NCBI GenBank assembly: GCA_030490835.1
Contig: CM059972.1
Coordinates: forward strand, 57,889,563-57,953,562
Source of the DNA: Annona cherimola
Lineage: Eukaryota > Streptophyta > Magnoliopsida > Magnoliales > Annonaceae
DNA length: 64,000 nucleotides
Reading direction: 5' to 3'
In this document: positions 11,000 to 22,888 of the stretch, piece after piece
Numbering within the stretch: the stretch's first letter is position 1
How the letters are laid out: every line of letters begins with the position of its first letter
Made by a program: the position numbers and the translations under genes
The notes under the pieces: model-generated
The model's database searches: none
Told to the model about the DNA's origin: nothing
Seen by the model: only the letters and a program-made list of their open reading frames with translations

Positions 11000-12571
11000 T
11001 TAGTTATCAATGATGTCCAATAGGTAGCATTCTTCAATTTGATCTAATTTATTTAAATTTATTGAACTATTACCAAATGCGAGCATGATTTTATTTTGGG
11101 TTAAACAGGATTCCATTTGAATACAACGCTCTTGGAGAAATTGACTATAATTTGGAATATACTGAATAACATCAAAGAGCGAAATTTTAACTTGAACCTG
11201 TTTAAACATTTGAATCATTTCTTCCTTTTTCATTAATTCATCTATGCTAATGAGCTCATCTTTAAAAGTACTTGAACTAAAAGGTATGTATTTTTCAAAA
11301 TTTTCATTAATAATTTCATTTTCACCTCCCCCCAACTTATCCTCAATAAACTCTTTATTTCTCACTTCACCATTAATTTGGCTATGATCATCAATCTCCT
11401 CAATATTTTCTTGATCTTTTTCTTCTTCAAATCTATCATTAATTAATTTTCCATTATTTTCTATAATATTTTCTTGATTATGAAGAGAGGAATTCTCGTT
11501 AAGCGTATGATCTGAGAAACCATCACTACATAATGTTGTAATTATTACCACATTTTCAAACAATAGATTTTCTGATAGTAATTGATCTGATTGAGTTTGA
11601 TAATCAAAATGATTTACTGGAGTGATAGTTGATTCATTAGGTTTCTCCCCCCATAATGTATCAAAATATTCATCATTTATTTTCAAATTATCTTTCTTTT
11701 GACCTAGCTTTTGTTTGTTAAGGTATTCAGCTTCTAAAGCATTTGGAAATGCTAAGTCATTTTCAAAATATGGATTTTCTAATGGTATTGAATCTAATTG
11801 AATTTGAAAATTCGAATGATCAACTAGATTATCAATTTGGTCAGTATGATCTGCATGATCTGTCGTCTTAGAAAATGATTGTTGGTCGGAAAGGAATTGT
11901 TGATCTAATCTTTCGAATCCTCCCTCTACGTCATCTAAGTGAGGAGATTGTTGATAATCTACTTGATTTGATGAAAAATTTGAAAAATCCTCTTGTGGGG
12001 GATTCGAGTGCAAATACATATTTTTATAATGTTCAACTCGATTTAGGCACTCTGAAAATTTATTTTCTATGGTTTGAAAGCCATCGAGAAAAATATTTTT
12101 TAGTTCTTCAATTTCCTCATTATAATTATATGTTTGATGAAGAGATTGGTTAATAGGTTGAGGTGATGAAAAATTTTCTTCAGGATATACAGGTGGCCCA
12201 TATGCATTTTCATAATGATTAGATTGATATTGATACTTTGAAAATTGACTTTGCTCAGGTGGCCACTGGGTTTGTAGATATGGAGGGTAGGGTTGCATTT
12301 GTTGGTTTGTCCAAGAAGTATTAGGACAATTCATCCATTCTGAGTTATATGTATGTGAAAATGAATTGTAATCCGGAGTAGGGAACTTATGAAAATTTTG
12401 AACTTGTTCTTGATATGGTAAAAATTGAGTCTCATTAGAATGTGTTGTTGGAAAAGGAAACGATGTATTTAAGAATGAACTGTTTGAGTTTTGATAGGCA
12501 AGTATATCATTAATCTTTTGGTTTAATTCTTCTAACTTACCTAACTGATGATCAATAAAGTTCATGTCCAT
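11000..12571 (-). CDS. B1 internal ORF, gag-position protein of a non-autonomous Athila/Tat-type element
   Basis: 523 codons from ATG at 12571, the only long ORF of B1. The N-terminus (residues 1-30) looks helical (LGKLEELNQKINDIL). Residues ~40-150 are rich in N, Q, P, Y and F with little regular structure. The middle is acidic. Residues ~450-490 hold MFKQVQVKISLFDVIQYIP then YSQFLQERC, which resembles the block just before the protease in Athila/Tat polyproteins (form: kvqvNIPLLDAIkQvPkYAKFLKeLC). No CCHC knuckle, protease, RT or integrase follows. B2 carries a homologue (50676-54154) with one extra 13-residue stretch. Conservation between diverged elements suggests it was translated. Function unknown; an RNA-binding or packaging role is only inferred from position. 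Confidence 0.65.
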   Translation of the reverse strand: MDMNFIDHQLGKLEELNQKINDILAYQNSNSSFLNTSFPFPTTHSNETQFLPYQEQVQNFHKFPTPDYNSFSHTYNSEWMNCPNTSWTNQQMQPYPPYLQTQWPPEQSQFSKYQYQSNHYENAYGPPVYPEENFSSPQPINQSLHQTYNYNEEIEELKNIFLDGFQTIENKFSECLNRVEHYKNMYLHSNPPQEDFSNFSSNQVDYQQSPHLDDVEGGFERLDQQFLSDQQSFSKTTDHADHTDQIDNLVDHSNFQIQLDSIPLENPYFENDLAFPNALEAEYLNKQKLGQKKDNLKINDEYFDTLWGEKPNESTITPVNHFDYQTQSDQLLSENLLFENVVIITTLCSDGFSDHTLNENSSLHNQENIIENNGKLINDRFEEEKDQENIEEIDDHSQINGEVRNKEFIEDKLGGGENEIINENFEKYIPFSSSTFKDELISIDELMKKEEMIQMFKQVQVKISLFDVIQYIPNYSQFLQERCIQMESCLTQNKIMLAFGNSSINLNKLDQIEECYLLDIIDN

Positions 12572-12998
12572 TCTTTAATTTTAATTTAATTTAATTTAAT
12601 TTTTTTTTAACTAGTAATTCATTTACTGAGAATAACTATGGTGTAATTAAATTCTATAACACTTCCTTTGGTCAGCCAGGTAAGAGGTGGGAGTGTGGGA
12701 GGCTCTCCTTGTATTCACAAGGTCCTAATTAAATAACCAAAGATCCACTTAGGCATTTGCCTTTAAACCTCTAGCCTAGACACCAACCTCTAGTTGTCAA
12801 ATAGAAATTTAATTAGACCAAAGGTCTACTCAATAAATGGTCACTAATTAAAATTGGGAAAGGATCAAAATTTGTAATCTAAAGTTCAAGTGCATTAAGT
12901 AAAGAAAGAAAATAAATAAAGCAGTAAAGATTATACTATTGAAAGCAAGTAAAGGAAATTTAAAGCAACTAATAAAACAATTCAAACCTCAATACGCC

Positions 12999-13016
12999 TC
13001 CCCGGCAACGGCGCCA
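12999..13016 (-). other. B1 primer binding site, tRNA-Asp type
   Basis: The minus strand reads TGGCGCCGTTGCCGGGGA six bases after the 5' LTR. This is the exact complement of the 3' end of plant tRNA-Asp and is the usual primer site of Athila-type Ty3 elements. Confidence 0.9.
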
Positions 13017-13022
13017 AAAACT

Positions 13023-15559
13023 TGATGTGCACCAAGTGCTTGTCGTTAAGAGCACTGTGATCACCAGTTTAATTAAAATTAACCGAAACACATTAAAGCT
13101 ACCACTATGCGGGTGATAGTGTAGAATAACGGTGAGTCGGGTCGAATCCACAGAGAGGCGATGTAGTTTTTGAATTGTTTTTAAGAGAAAGAAAAGAAGG
13201 TATAAAGAAGAGAGAGAAAGAGAGAAGAGAGAAAGAGGAGAGAGAGAGAAGAAGAAATTAGATAGATAAGAGAGGAGAGAGAAAGAGAGAAGAGAGAAAG
13301 AGGAGAGAGAGAAAGAGAAGAGAGAAAGAAATTAAGAGAGAGGAGAGAGAGACATTGGAGAAAGAGAAGAGAAGAGAAAATGGAAGAAATTAGAGAGAGA
13401 AAGAGAGAAAGAGAGAAAGAGAGAGAGAGAGACGTTAGAGAGAGAAGAAAAGAGAAATTAGAAGAAATTAGAGAGAGAAAGAAGAGAGAGAAAGAAAATA
13501 GAAGAAATTGGAGAGAAAAGAAAGGGAGACAAGAAGCTAAAAGAAATTATAATTAGCTAATAACTTAATTAAAACTATTCTAAGAAAGCAATAAAAGCTA
13601 TGAAATTCAACTATTAAAACAGAAAAGAGAATTACATTAAATTTAATCTAACAATTACAAAGCAGAAAATAAAGCAGTAAATCTAATCTAAAAATTACAA
13701 ATTAAAATTTAACAACTATGAAACGCTACTAACTATAATGCAGAAAAATAAAATTCACATCACCCATAAAAAGCGAATCTCCACGTAATGAAATTTTTAT
13801 TGCTTGGCCCCACCTCCTTGCTACGGGTCCCACAAAATGGGTCCCACCCACTTGCTACGGGGTCCCACAAAATGGGTCCCACCCAAGGGAGAAAAGAGGA
13901 GTGTGTGTGGGGTCTTTTTCAAGGCAAGAGGGACCCTCCTTTTATAAGGGTTGGGCAGCCCTCTTTCCGTTAAAAGAATGGATGTGGGATTCATTGCTTG
14001 AACTGCGCTGTAGCTTTTGCAATTTGCCGTTTTCTGCTATGGCCTGGATTGGGCTTATGGGCGAAGCAGGCAATTCCATTTGCTGGAGATAGGAATGGAG
14101 CATGAATCATGGCTGCCGATTTTGATGGAGAAGGGGCTCGCCGGAATTGCCGAAATTAAAAGGGGGCATTGGCTAAATTTTTCTGCCGTGACTGAATTCG
14201 CAGGCATGGATGGATTTGGGGAAGACGGCGGAGTTTTCCAGCTGCCAAATTTGTCCGTGTGGTGCGGACGGCGGTTCCAGCAGGTGTACGTGGCCGAGCC
14301 TAGTGCGTCGGATACAATCAATATTCTCCGTAGGTTGAAAGAAAGATACGAAGAGCTTCATGGTGTTCGTATTCAAGACCGCGCATTGGTCGTTGCTGCT
14401 CTGATGTGGTTTTCGGTGATGAGTTTTTGAAATGGGGATGCTGTACGCGAGCTTGAATGCAGCTGCCGGGATTGGAGGTGCTGCTGAAATGGGGCTGGCC
14501 GGAATAGAGGAGGGGATGGGTTTTCTGTTGCCGGAATCAAGTGAAGATGCAGGGCTGCTGTGGTTTTTTTTTGATTTGGTGGAGCAGATGCTGGAAAATC
14601 GATTTGGGGAAGATGGATTCGGTGGCTTCAGCTCGTCGCCAAGTGCCGTCTGGACAGCTCCCGCTCTCACCGCGATCGCCGTATCCCTTGCTTTTTTCAG
14701 GCTTGCTGCTGGTTGGATTGCAGCTTCCGGTGATGTGCTGCTTGATATTTCTGAAATTAAAATGGCACGGGTTGAATTTTTCTGCCATAAATGGGTTCGC
14801 AGGCATGGAACTCAACTGGATGGAAGAAGAAATGGAAGTTGCGGGCTGGACGGATTTTCTGGGTGGAGAAGACGAGCTGAATTGAGCATGGGTGATTTAG
14901 AATGGACGGCTTAAATGTGGTGGCTTAATCGCATGAAAAATTGGACGGTTTGGTGATGGAATTGGTTGCTGCCGGCCATTTGAGGGAGCTGGATTTTCTT
15001 TGCTGCTGTTGACGGGTGGAAGTTACTGCCATGGCTGCCGTTCGATTTGGGGAAGATGGAGCTTTGAAATGGTGCTCCGGCGGTGCTTTGCGGTCGTGCA
15101 CATGCAACATAAAAAATTGCAATTTAAAATATTTCAGCACTATGTATGTTCCACCCGGATACTTTAATATTTTCCAAATTTGATTTTTGAACTCTTTTGC
15201 GTTCGTTTTATCATTGCAATTATTATTTTTGTCATAATAGTTCACTTTAACCCATGTTTTAAACTATACTTATAAATATATATAAATATAGTTTTTAACC
15301 CATTTACCTCTTTCATAAATTTGTGCGAATTATATTAATAGGTCATACGTATTTCACCATTAAAATTTTCTAGGGAATTGAGTCATAATTTTATATTTTC
15401 AAGAATATTGCAAAATATCCTATTTTATAGCAAAATTAAAGATTCTATCAAAAATATGATTTTCATGAAATTCCCCTTAAAACATGCATTTAATTAATGT
15501 TTTAATATTTAATTATGCGAATTTAACATGAAGTTCAATGAAAATTTTTAGACTTATCA
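13023..15559 (-). repeat. B1 5' LTR
   Basis: 2537 bp, near-identical partner of 7443-9887. It has the GA tract (13200-13540), sense-strand AATAAA at 13796-13801, and the tandem GGGTCCCACAAAATGGG duplication at about 13825-13880. Plus-strand frames at 14017-14430 and 14432-14914 are conserved only because the two LTRs are nearly identical. Confidence 0.88.
14269..14400 (+). pseudogene. Captured HSP101/ClpB gene fragment inside the B1 5' LTR
   Basis: Same ~44-codon insert as at 8597-8728, with [12 protein letters not shown] and [10 protein letters not shown] intact. Its presence in both LTRs shows it is a fixed part of this LTR subfamily's U3 and is copied at each transposition. Confidence 0.75.
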
Positions 15560-18500
15560 GATTTGGAAAACAAAACTGTGAGTCGAAATTCAATAAGCAA
15601 GATATAAGGTTTTCAGGCAATTCATTTTGAAGGAAAATTATATAAATGTATTTCTCTCCATTCGATTGAAGACACTTAACAAGTGATCAACAACCAATGG
15701 AGTAGAAACCTTTTCATAAACCATTAATGGAAAGCCACTTTATACTCGCTCGAGGGTATGTCTTAAAATATGATTCTCATACCCATCTAGGGTATGTCAT
15801 AAACAATGCGATGCATTATTTAAAATCATGTCATTCTTTTGAATAAAAGCTAGTTAGGCAACCATTCACTTTCATTCTCTCTCCCATTCCAGGGAGGCGC
15901 CGCTGGGCCTCGGCCTCTCTTAGCGACTTGGCCGCACCAAAGGGGGACATTTGGTCCGCTTACACCTTTGAGGTGGACCTCATGCTTTTGTGCACATGCT
16001 TCTTTCATAAACATGACTTGACATGCTAGTATGATTTTTCATTCATAAATCATGAATTCATCATTTAACATAAGTACTTGAAAAGCAGTAAGCAATTCAT
16101 TTATTTCAATAGAAATAACATTTCAATACTCATTTAGACTAGGAATGACCATCCTTAAACAACTTAGAAAGAATTGAAATCATTCATTTGCTAACTCATA
16201 TAAACAGTTAGAACATCATTGATAAACATTTTATCACATTTGATAAAACAAAGCATTTTAAAAAACTACTTGCTTAGCTTTCCTTCTCGTTAACCTCTTT
16301 GCCTTTGCCTATACATAAGCATAGCATTGCATTCATAACAAGTCATTTGCTTGCATTCACTAAGTTTTCCAATCCCATAATCCATATCATATATAATCAA
16401 CTTGGATTTTCAAGTCGATCAACATACATGACAAGCACTTGTGCATCATAGCATTCATTCCATACTGTGTTTTAATTCCATATTTAGGGTAAACACATAA
16501 CATAAATTCATATCTCAATATATAGGGATTTATATCTCTCATTAACCATTTTTCATGCACTTTCCATTTTTCCTATGTCAATGTTAATTTAAGCATATAA
16601 GTGAAGTTTTAAGCTTCATAAATAAATCTCAAATATTGAGATAATTAATCCTTATTCATACAGAAACTTCCTCATGCATTTTATCACATATTCATACATA
16701 TTTTGCATTTTAGCAAGTTCACATAAGCCACATATCATCCATTCACACATATGCTCCATATATGTTTAACATACAACACATATATTATGTGTTTCTTAAA
16801 TTTTCTTAACATAGAAACTTTCACCCATTTTCATCATCATTAAACCCCTTAATTAGCATATACTTTAGGATTTAATTTTAGATTTTTAATCCATTTATCA
16901 CTGATTTCCAAAACAGCCATGTTAAGACTCATTTTTCATCATTTCAACGCCTCTTTCATGACTTAAATCATAATAGATTTTTAAATCATAATTTTCAGCA
17001 ACTAAACATGCTTTTCTTAACCCAAATTTAGGGTATTATCACATATTTCAAACCCATAATTCGTTGGCTTCCATAACAGCAACATATTCATACATATATG
17101 GCATCCATTTAACCCATTTTGACGTGTCCAAATATATGTCCATAAAATCAGATTTAGGGAAAATATTTTCAAACCCTTTCGGACACTCAAAGTACCTTAA
17201 ACATAGGTTATTTTACCCTCCACAACATCCATAAATCATTTAATTACAAATAGCAACAAAAATACATGAAAAGCACCCGTTTTGGCCCCCCCTTTTGGTC
17301 GTCTCTCATGCATACCCAACAAATCAGATTTAGGAAAAACTCATCCAGTCCACTTAGGCCATTCAAAGGGTCCTTAATTTAGGGTAATTTACCCTACAAT
17401 TAATCCAAAAACAACTTGAGTGCTTCCTTGTATCATTTTTAACCCAAAATGGAAAAATTGGGTATTTCTTGAAACTTAAGGTTTCGTATTTGCTAAAATC
17501 ATCAACCAATGATTAAATCATCATATGTAATTCAAAAGAACATGAATTACATCCGAATCAACATGCTTAAATCATACAGAAACTTAGTTTAGGGTTTTGA
17601 GATTTTTCAAGTTAGCTTTCATCTCAAAATTCAACCTAAACTTCCATTTTCACTCTCTTGAACTCTTGATCTCATTTAAATCTTTCAAAAATCATTCAAT
17701 ACCCATATTAAGGCATCATAACTCGGCCTTTAAGATTTATTTATGAACCATATTCACGGCTCATGAATTGAGAGAAAAAAACTTGATTTAGGTGATTCAA
17801 AACTTAGATTTCACTTACTTGAATCAACCCTAACTTGAATCTAACTTGAGTTGCTTGGTTCCTCTTCTTTTTATCCTCCTTTTTCTTCATATTTTCTTAT
17901 CCTTTTCTCCTTTCCCCTTACTGGTTTGGATGTGCCCAAGAGTGCTCAAGCCTTAGCAAATTTTTGGGAAATTTCCTTCCCCCTTCTTGCCTTGCACGTT
18001 ACCAAGGGATATCTCATTTTTATGATTTTTTTAACCAGCTAGTGGGACCCATTTGCCACATGTCATGAGGGTAATTTATGTCTACCTTATCCCTTGATGA
18101 CATGACATTTTTATAACTATGTAAAATTTGCATTTACTAATTTACAAAAATCCACAAAATCCATGCATTTAAGCAATGCATTGCTGTCCACTATTTGCAA
18201 CATCCATGAAGCTTCCTTTTCAATGATTTTTGCCATGAAATTTCACATATTTAATTGTCCATTTACTTCACCTAGGTGTTAGGTAATTTAGAAATATTTT
18301 TTAGGATTTTAAAAAATCACATTTCCATGCCAAACATGCCCTTGGACGTCCCCTTGTATGCCACATGCCCTAAGCTCCATTTGAGCTAGTGTTTTGGATT
18401 TAACCAAGGCATTTAATCCTTGAATTTTCCATGGATTTTACCATTAAATAATGCATAAAAATCCAGCTCAATCCATTCAAAAACTGACACATTGCATAGA

Positions 18501-19167
18501 ATTTAAATATGTCATTTTCTCAAATGCTTTTTATTAAATGCTATGGTAGTCTAGGGTACAAAAGTCATTGCTAGGTATCTTTTTCTAATTAACCACTTTC
18601 CCATGGTAATTAGCTTAATCAAATCCACTCATTCCATAGATTTCATAATTTTATTCCATCGTTTCAAATTTCATCTTAAACCAACATTTCCACATCAAGT
18701 TATGAACCTTTGAAAATATCCTTAGAGTGTGAGATTAAAAATAAATAATTATCACATTAATCTCATCACTTGTGCCTTAATCCAATCCACTTATAAGTTT
18801 GAGCCCAAAATCATGATCTTGCCTTTAAAATTTCATCTCATTTCGCCTTACAGGCGTAAAGTTATGAAGTTTCTATTATTTTCAACATAACTCCATAATT
18901 TCCATTTTAATCTCTATTAATTAAATCATGGAAATTAAAATAAATATTCATTCCACATTAGCACCTGCTAATCCTCCTTAAGCCTATTTAGTCATCTTGA
19001 CTCACGTTGGGCTTTGACGATTAATTTTAATCACCTTTCTTAATTGGAAACCCTAATTGCAAAATTTATAAATTCATGAAAATCATCCATAATTCAATCA
19101 ATTCAAATATAAATTATAATTACACCTTAAATGCAATTATATGAGTCCTACTTGGGTCTGGGTATTA

Positions 19168-19509
19168 AATAAATTGATACTTACCTTAGTGTTAAAGATC
19201 AAGGTGCAACACTCGGCCAACCAGAACCTACTCTTCCAAGCAACAGGCCATTAGCTCAATCCAAAATTGGATGTAAGAGGAAATGTGTATCTACCTATAC
19301 ATGCTAATTATAAAATCTCACATGATAATAACATTACAAATAAGTGTTTTTAATTATATCAAATAAAACAATCCATCTAAATTCTTAAATAAATCCATTA
19401 TTTAAATCCTCATTATTATGTAATTGTCATCTCAAAATATAAACTAAAATCACTAAAATTTGTGTTCTAATTGTTGTCCTTTCACTAAGCATCCCCACCG
19501 TCCCCAACA
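19168..19509. other. Intergenic, nothing recognised
   Basis: 340 bp between the Tekay-like LTR and a decayed family A LTR. No coding region, TIR or RNA seen. Confidence 0.4.
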
Positions 19510-20986
19510 TGTGAACTCAAATAATGCAAATAGTAAATCAAATTTTGAATTTTGATGATTAACAACTAATTTAAAATGTTAAATGTTACTAATGCAATTT
19601 TAGGTATGTGCTTGAAAAAATTTTAAAATTCAGAAGTAGAAAATTGAAATCATAATTTCAAGTCAACTTCAAAAGTGACTTAGGTAAAATCGCAACCTAA
19701 GTAACTCAAGGATCGACTTCAATTGAATTTTCAAAGACGAAATTTTGGAATCAAGATGGATAGCTAAAGTTGCATTTGAAGTTGTCCTCGCTTGTGACTT
19801 GAGTCAACTTGAAGTCGACCTTGACCTGTGACTTAAGAAACTCGAAGGCAGTTGTAAACACTCTGTCCAGAAAATAACATTTGAAGTGCAACCTAAGTCA
19901 ACTTCATATGCAACTTGGACGAAGCTGAAGTCAACCCTAGCCATTGACTTAGAAGAATAAAGTTACACTGAAATCTCTATAAGTTAAGATGAAAATTGAA
20001 GTTGCATCTTAGATCAACTTCACTTGTGTTTGAGTGAAGTCTAACTTGAAGTCAACCCAAAATTGAGACTTAAAAGAACGAAAGGAAAATAAAAGGAAGA
20101 CTAAGGAGCAAAATTTCTAGAACATTCCAAAGTTAACAACTTGGGTAAAGTTTCATCACTAAGTCTAGCCAATATGCAACTTGAAGGCCAAGAACTTGAA
20201 AGAAAATGATGTACTGAAGCTGATACCCAAGTCAATTTCATTTGTGACTTGGGTGAAGTTGTAAGCCAAGTCAGCAATAAATTTTTTTTTTTGAACCTTG
20301 GCACATTAAATGTGCGCCACCTACTACCAAACATTCAAAAATCTTTCAAGGCTATAAATAAGTTGCCAAGTGGAATTAATGGGGTTAGCTATGGCATTGG
20401 TTATGCTCTCATCTCCAAATTTTAAGCATTCAAAGCTTAACTCAGGTGTTCTCAAGATAAAATCTCAAGTCTACTACAAAAGCTTCAAGTTCAAACATTC
20501 TTCTTATCATTCTCAGAGCTTGTTTGTTATGTTAAAAGGATCTACGTATACTGTAAAGTGTATCTTGATTTATTTGATTTTGTTTGTTATTTGGTTTAGT
20601 GTTGAAGACAAAAACCAAGGTATGAAAATAATTAGTGTTTGGTTAGAGCAATACTCACCAACTACCTATATATGGTTGTAAAGGTCCTCCTAGAGCTATA
20701 ATCTAGAAGAAAGCAGAGGCTTTAAGTTAAATTTATTGAAGTGATAGTAGAACATTAGACTTGAGGCGTGTGCGCTTAGAAGAGTAAAGTAAGAAGGTTG
20801 TCGAAATCACTACAAAATTTGTGTGCTCTCTTATGAATTTCTCTTTCCATTATTTTGATCTCTTATTTTAGCTCTCTATATTTCATTAAATGGAAACTAA
20901 TTTCAAAGGGATTAAGCAAAAATAGGAAAAAAAATTACTCAGTTCACACCACCTCTTTTGAGTGAAGCCACTTATTTAGACCAACA
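19510..20986 (+). mobile_element. Family A solo-type LTR, decayed
   Basis: The landmarks are in order: TTTTGATGATTAACAAC near the start, diverged AAGTCAACTTCA/GTGACTTGGG arrays where younger copies have GTCGAC, CCTAGAGCTATAATCTAGAAG near 20690, a CACTACAAAATTTGTG box, and an end at GACCAACA (20986). The array has lost most CpG-containing GTCGAC sites (GTCAAC instead), as expected for old methylated DNA. No clear TSD. Start coordinate approximate. Confidence 0.6.
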
Positions 20987-21487
20987 CGATGTGCACAATT
21001 ATCCACCAAAGTTTGCTCAATCATCTAATAAAATGCTTAATAATAATGGGGTGAGCCTGGGAAAACTTAATAAGTTGGAAAGCGATAAAAATCAACTAAA
21101 ATCAACGACATTAAAGGGACTCATGATATTGAAATAGACACATGCTCGTACTCATGTTTACGCTCAAAAGATCATGCAAACGTACATATACTACATAATA
21201 CTGTTTGGCCCATCCGCACACACTATATATATTCTGCATAATATTGTGTAGCTTGTACGCATATACTATACACATCGCATCTCATGTGGCTTTCATGTTG
21301 CACTTCTCTAGCATTGCCCATATGGCCCCTTTCATAACAGAGCTCCGCGTGACCTCTTTTGCAAATACCATCGTCACTGTATGACTCGTGGGTCAATCAC
21401 AATAGCACAACTCTAGAATGACCCATAAGCATACAAAACCATCATCATGTGACCCACAGGCCATCCACCAAATCCTATCCATTAAAT

Positions 21488-21520
<33 letters not shown>

Positions 21521-21522
21521 GG
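20987..21522. other. Flank of the MULE with a (CA)n microsatellite
   Basis: AT-rich DNA without a gene. A CA dinucleotide run lies at about 21489-21511, followed by ATATATA directly at the MULE boundary. ATATATAGG at 21514-21522 is the left member of the candidate 9-bp TSD (right member ATATATAGA at 34509-34517). Confidence 0.6.
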
Positions 21523-22440
21523 GATTTAATCCTGTACATTCCGTCTGCACAGAAACTACCATGCAGACGGCTCATCCGGCCATCTATTTCGGCGGGGTAA
21601 ATCTAGTCCGTCGGTTCGTATTTGCATGTTGCGAAGGAGGCGGAGACTGCACGTACACGCGGATGGGTGCATTTTCCCGCTCGGCAGCAAAAAATGAAAA
21701 AAGAAATCCCGCCCGCGCCTCCTCCTCCTCTCTGGCTTCCCTCCTCAATCCCCCTAAATCGCGCAGCAGGCCAGCATCAAGGCGCTAGCTCAATCCGGCG
21801 ACTGACCGACCGAAATCCCGCCCAATCTCGTCCTCCTTCCTAGGCGCTAGCACCCGTCCGTCCGGCGACCAGCAGGCAGCACGCGTCCGTCCGGCGACCA
21901 CCAGGCAGCAGTTCCATCTTGTCCAGTCGGCGACCATCAGCAGCTCCGGCCCCAGATCAGCTCGAGCCTCCGGCAACCAGCAGATCCGGCGACCACCAGG
22001 CAGCAGTTTCATCTCGTCCAGTCGGCGACCAGAACCAGCTGCAGCTCCGGCCCCAGATCAGCTCGAGCCTCCGACAACCAACAGATCCGGCGATCAGCAT
22101 CTTCGGCGAGGGTTTGTTGCAATCATATTAATGCTATTAATTAATGAATGCAAATAATTTCTGGTTTTAGTAGATAGCTAGCCGAATTGGAATTTAAACT
22201 TTTTTATCTCGTCTTCTCCGAAAATCTGAATCCGCATGAGGATTATAAATGTGCAACAAAATATCTCTCATTCGCATCTATCGGACACGAAAATCCGCAT
22301 GTGGATTATAACTGTGCAGCAAAAGTACCACCATCCGCATCTCTCTAGTTTAGGATTGACTTGAAGATCCGCATGCTGATTATACCTTCGAAGAAGTCTA
22401 CCTCCCATCCAGATGCGCAGAACTCGAAAATCCACAGGCG
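21523..22440. repeat. MULE left terminal inverted repeat
   Basis: It pairs with the reverse complement of ~33430-34508. The outer ~600 bp is GC- and CpG-rich, in sharp contrast to its surroundings, and contains tandem copies of a GTCCGGCGACCAGCAGGCAG-like unit. The inner part (22220-22440) is AT-rich with ATCCGCATG(N)GGATTATA palindromic units. The short frames inside (21561-21788, 21622-21843, 21919-22131) are GC-driven and not genes. A TATA-like/CA-rich start and a GAGG|GTTTGT junction at 22111-22112 suggest promoter and 5'-UTR function. Confidence 0.85.
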
Positions 22441-22884
22441 TGTTCTATCTTAATTGTTATCATGTTGAAATAATGTCGTGAAAATGAATTTATGGAAAAA
22501 ATTAGCAAGTAGAAATGTTAATGGTCGTAAATGAGCGCTTGTTGGCCTTTCACATGTTTTGGCAAGTTAAGCATGACATATATGTACAATATATATTGTT
22601 TATGCATTCATAAAAGTAGAATTGTTGAAATTGCATGTTCATATCCTGTCGAGAGTGATTATTTTGCCATTGTGGTTAGAACTTATGTCAATATAAAAGG
22701 AATGCTTGAATGAATAAAATGATTGCAGATAGGAATTTTTTAAATGCTTATTATAATGCAGGTCTTTTGTTGTTCTCTAATATTAGCTAAGAATATGGAA
22801 TGATGGATTGTTATTAATTGTACATAATATAGTTCTTTTCATGTTTTTTTCCGTTAAATGATATATTTCAATTTTTTAATGCAG
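22112..22884 (+). other. Candidate 5'-UTR intron of the transposase gene
   Basis: The donor GGCGAGG|GTTTGTTG lies at the inner edge of the GC-rich TIR block. The acceptor TTTTTTAATGCAG|TGAG ends at 22884, four bases before ATG 22889. The same donor sequence occurs mirror-image in the right TIR (intron start 33823). This is read from consensus only, with no transcript data. Confidence 0.45.
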
Positions 22885-22888
22885 TGAG

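Larger units (their letters stand above)
7443..15559 (-). mobile_element. Non-autonomous LTR retrotransposon B1 (Athila/Tat-related), full length
   Basis: 8117 bp, flanked by the perfect TSD GATTT (7438-7442 and 15560-15564). Order on the minus strand: 5' LTR (13023-15559), primer site for tRNA-Asp (12999-13016), one ORF (12571-11000), non-coding region with two copies of a conserved hairpin-like motif, polypurine tract (9888-9900), 3' LTR (7443-9887). No protease, reverse transcriptase, RNase H or integrase was found, so it needs enzymes in trans. The LTRs are nearly identical (about four substitutions in the 414 bases I compared), implying a recent insertion. It sits inside the Tekay-like LTR. 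Confidence 0.9.
7000..19167 (-). mobile_element. Tekay/Del-like LTR (~4 kb, probably solo), interrupted by element B1
   Basis: The LTR is in two pieces, 7000-7442 and 15565-19167. Read on the minus strand it begins with a mutated TGATACCCAGACCCAAG and ends GGGGCGCCACA. Its first kilobase aligns by eye with the LTR at 59091-60269 that follows a Ty3 gag remnant, including GCCTGTAAGGCGAAATGAGATG-like and CCTAACACCTAGG-like stretches (shown here in part). No gag or pol is joined at either edge, so a solo LTR is likely. A clean TSD is not evident: TAAAT precedes 7000 and overlaps the other edge. Lineage rests on the 58-kb relative. Confidence 0.6.

Noticed and set aside
21561..22131. Overlapping frames in the GC-rich left TIR (and 33835-34487 on the right)
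   Set aside because: Open because of GC richness on both strands and in several frames at once; no start context or family similarity.
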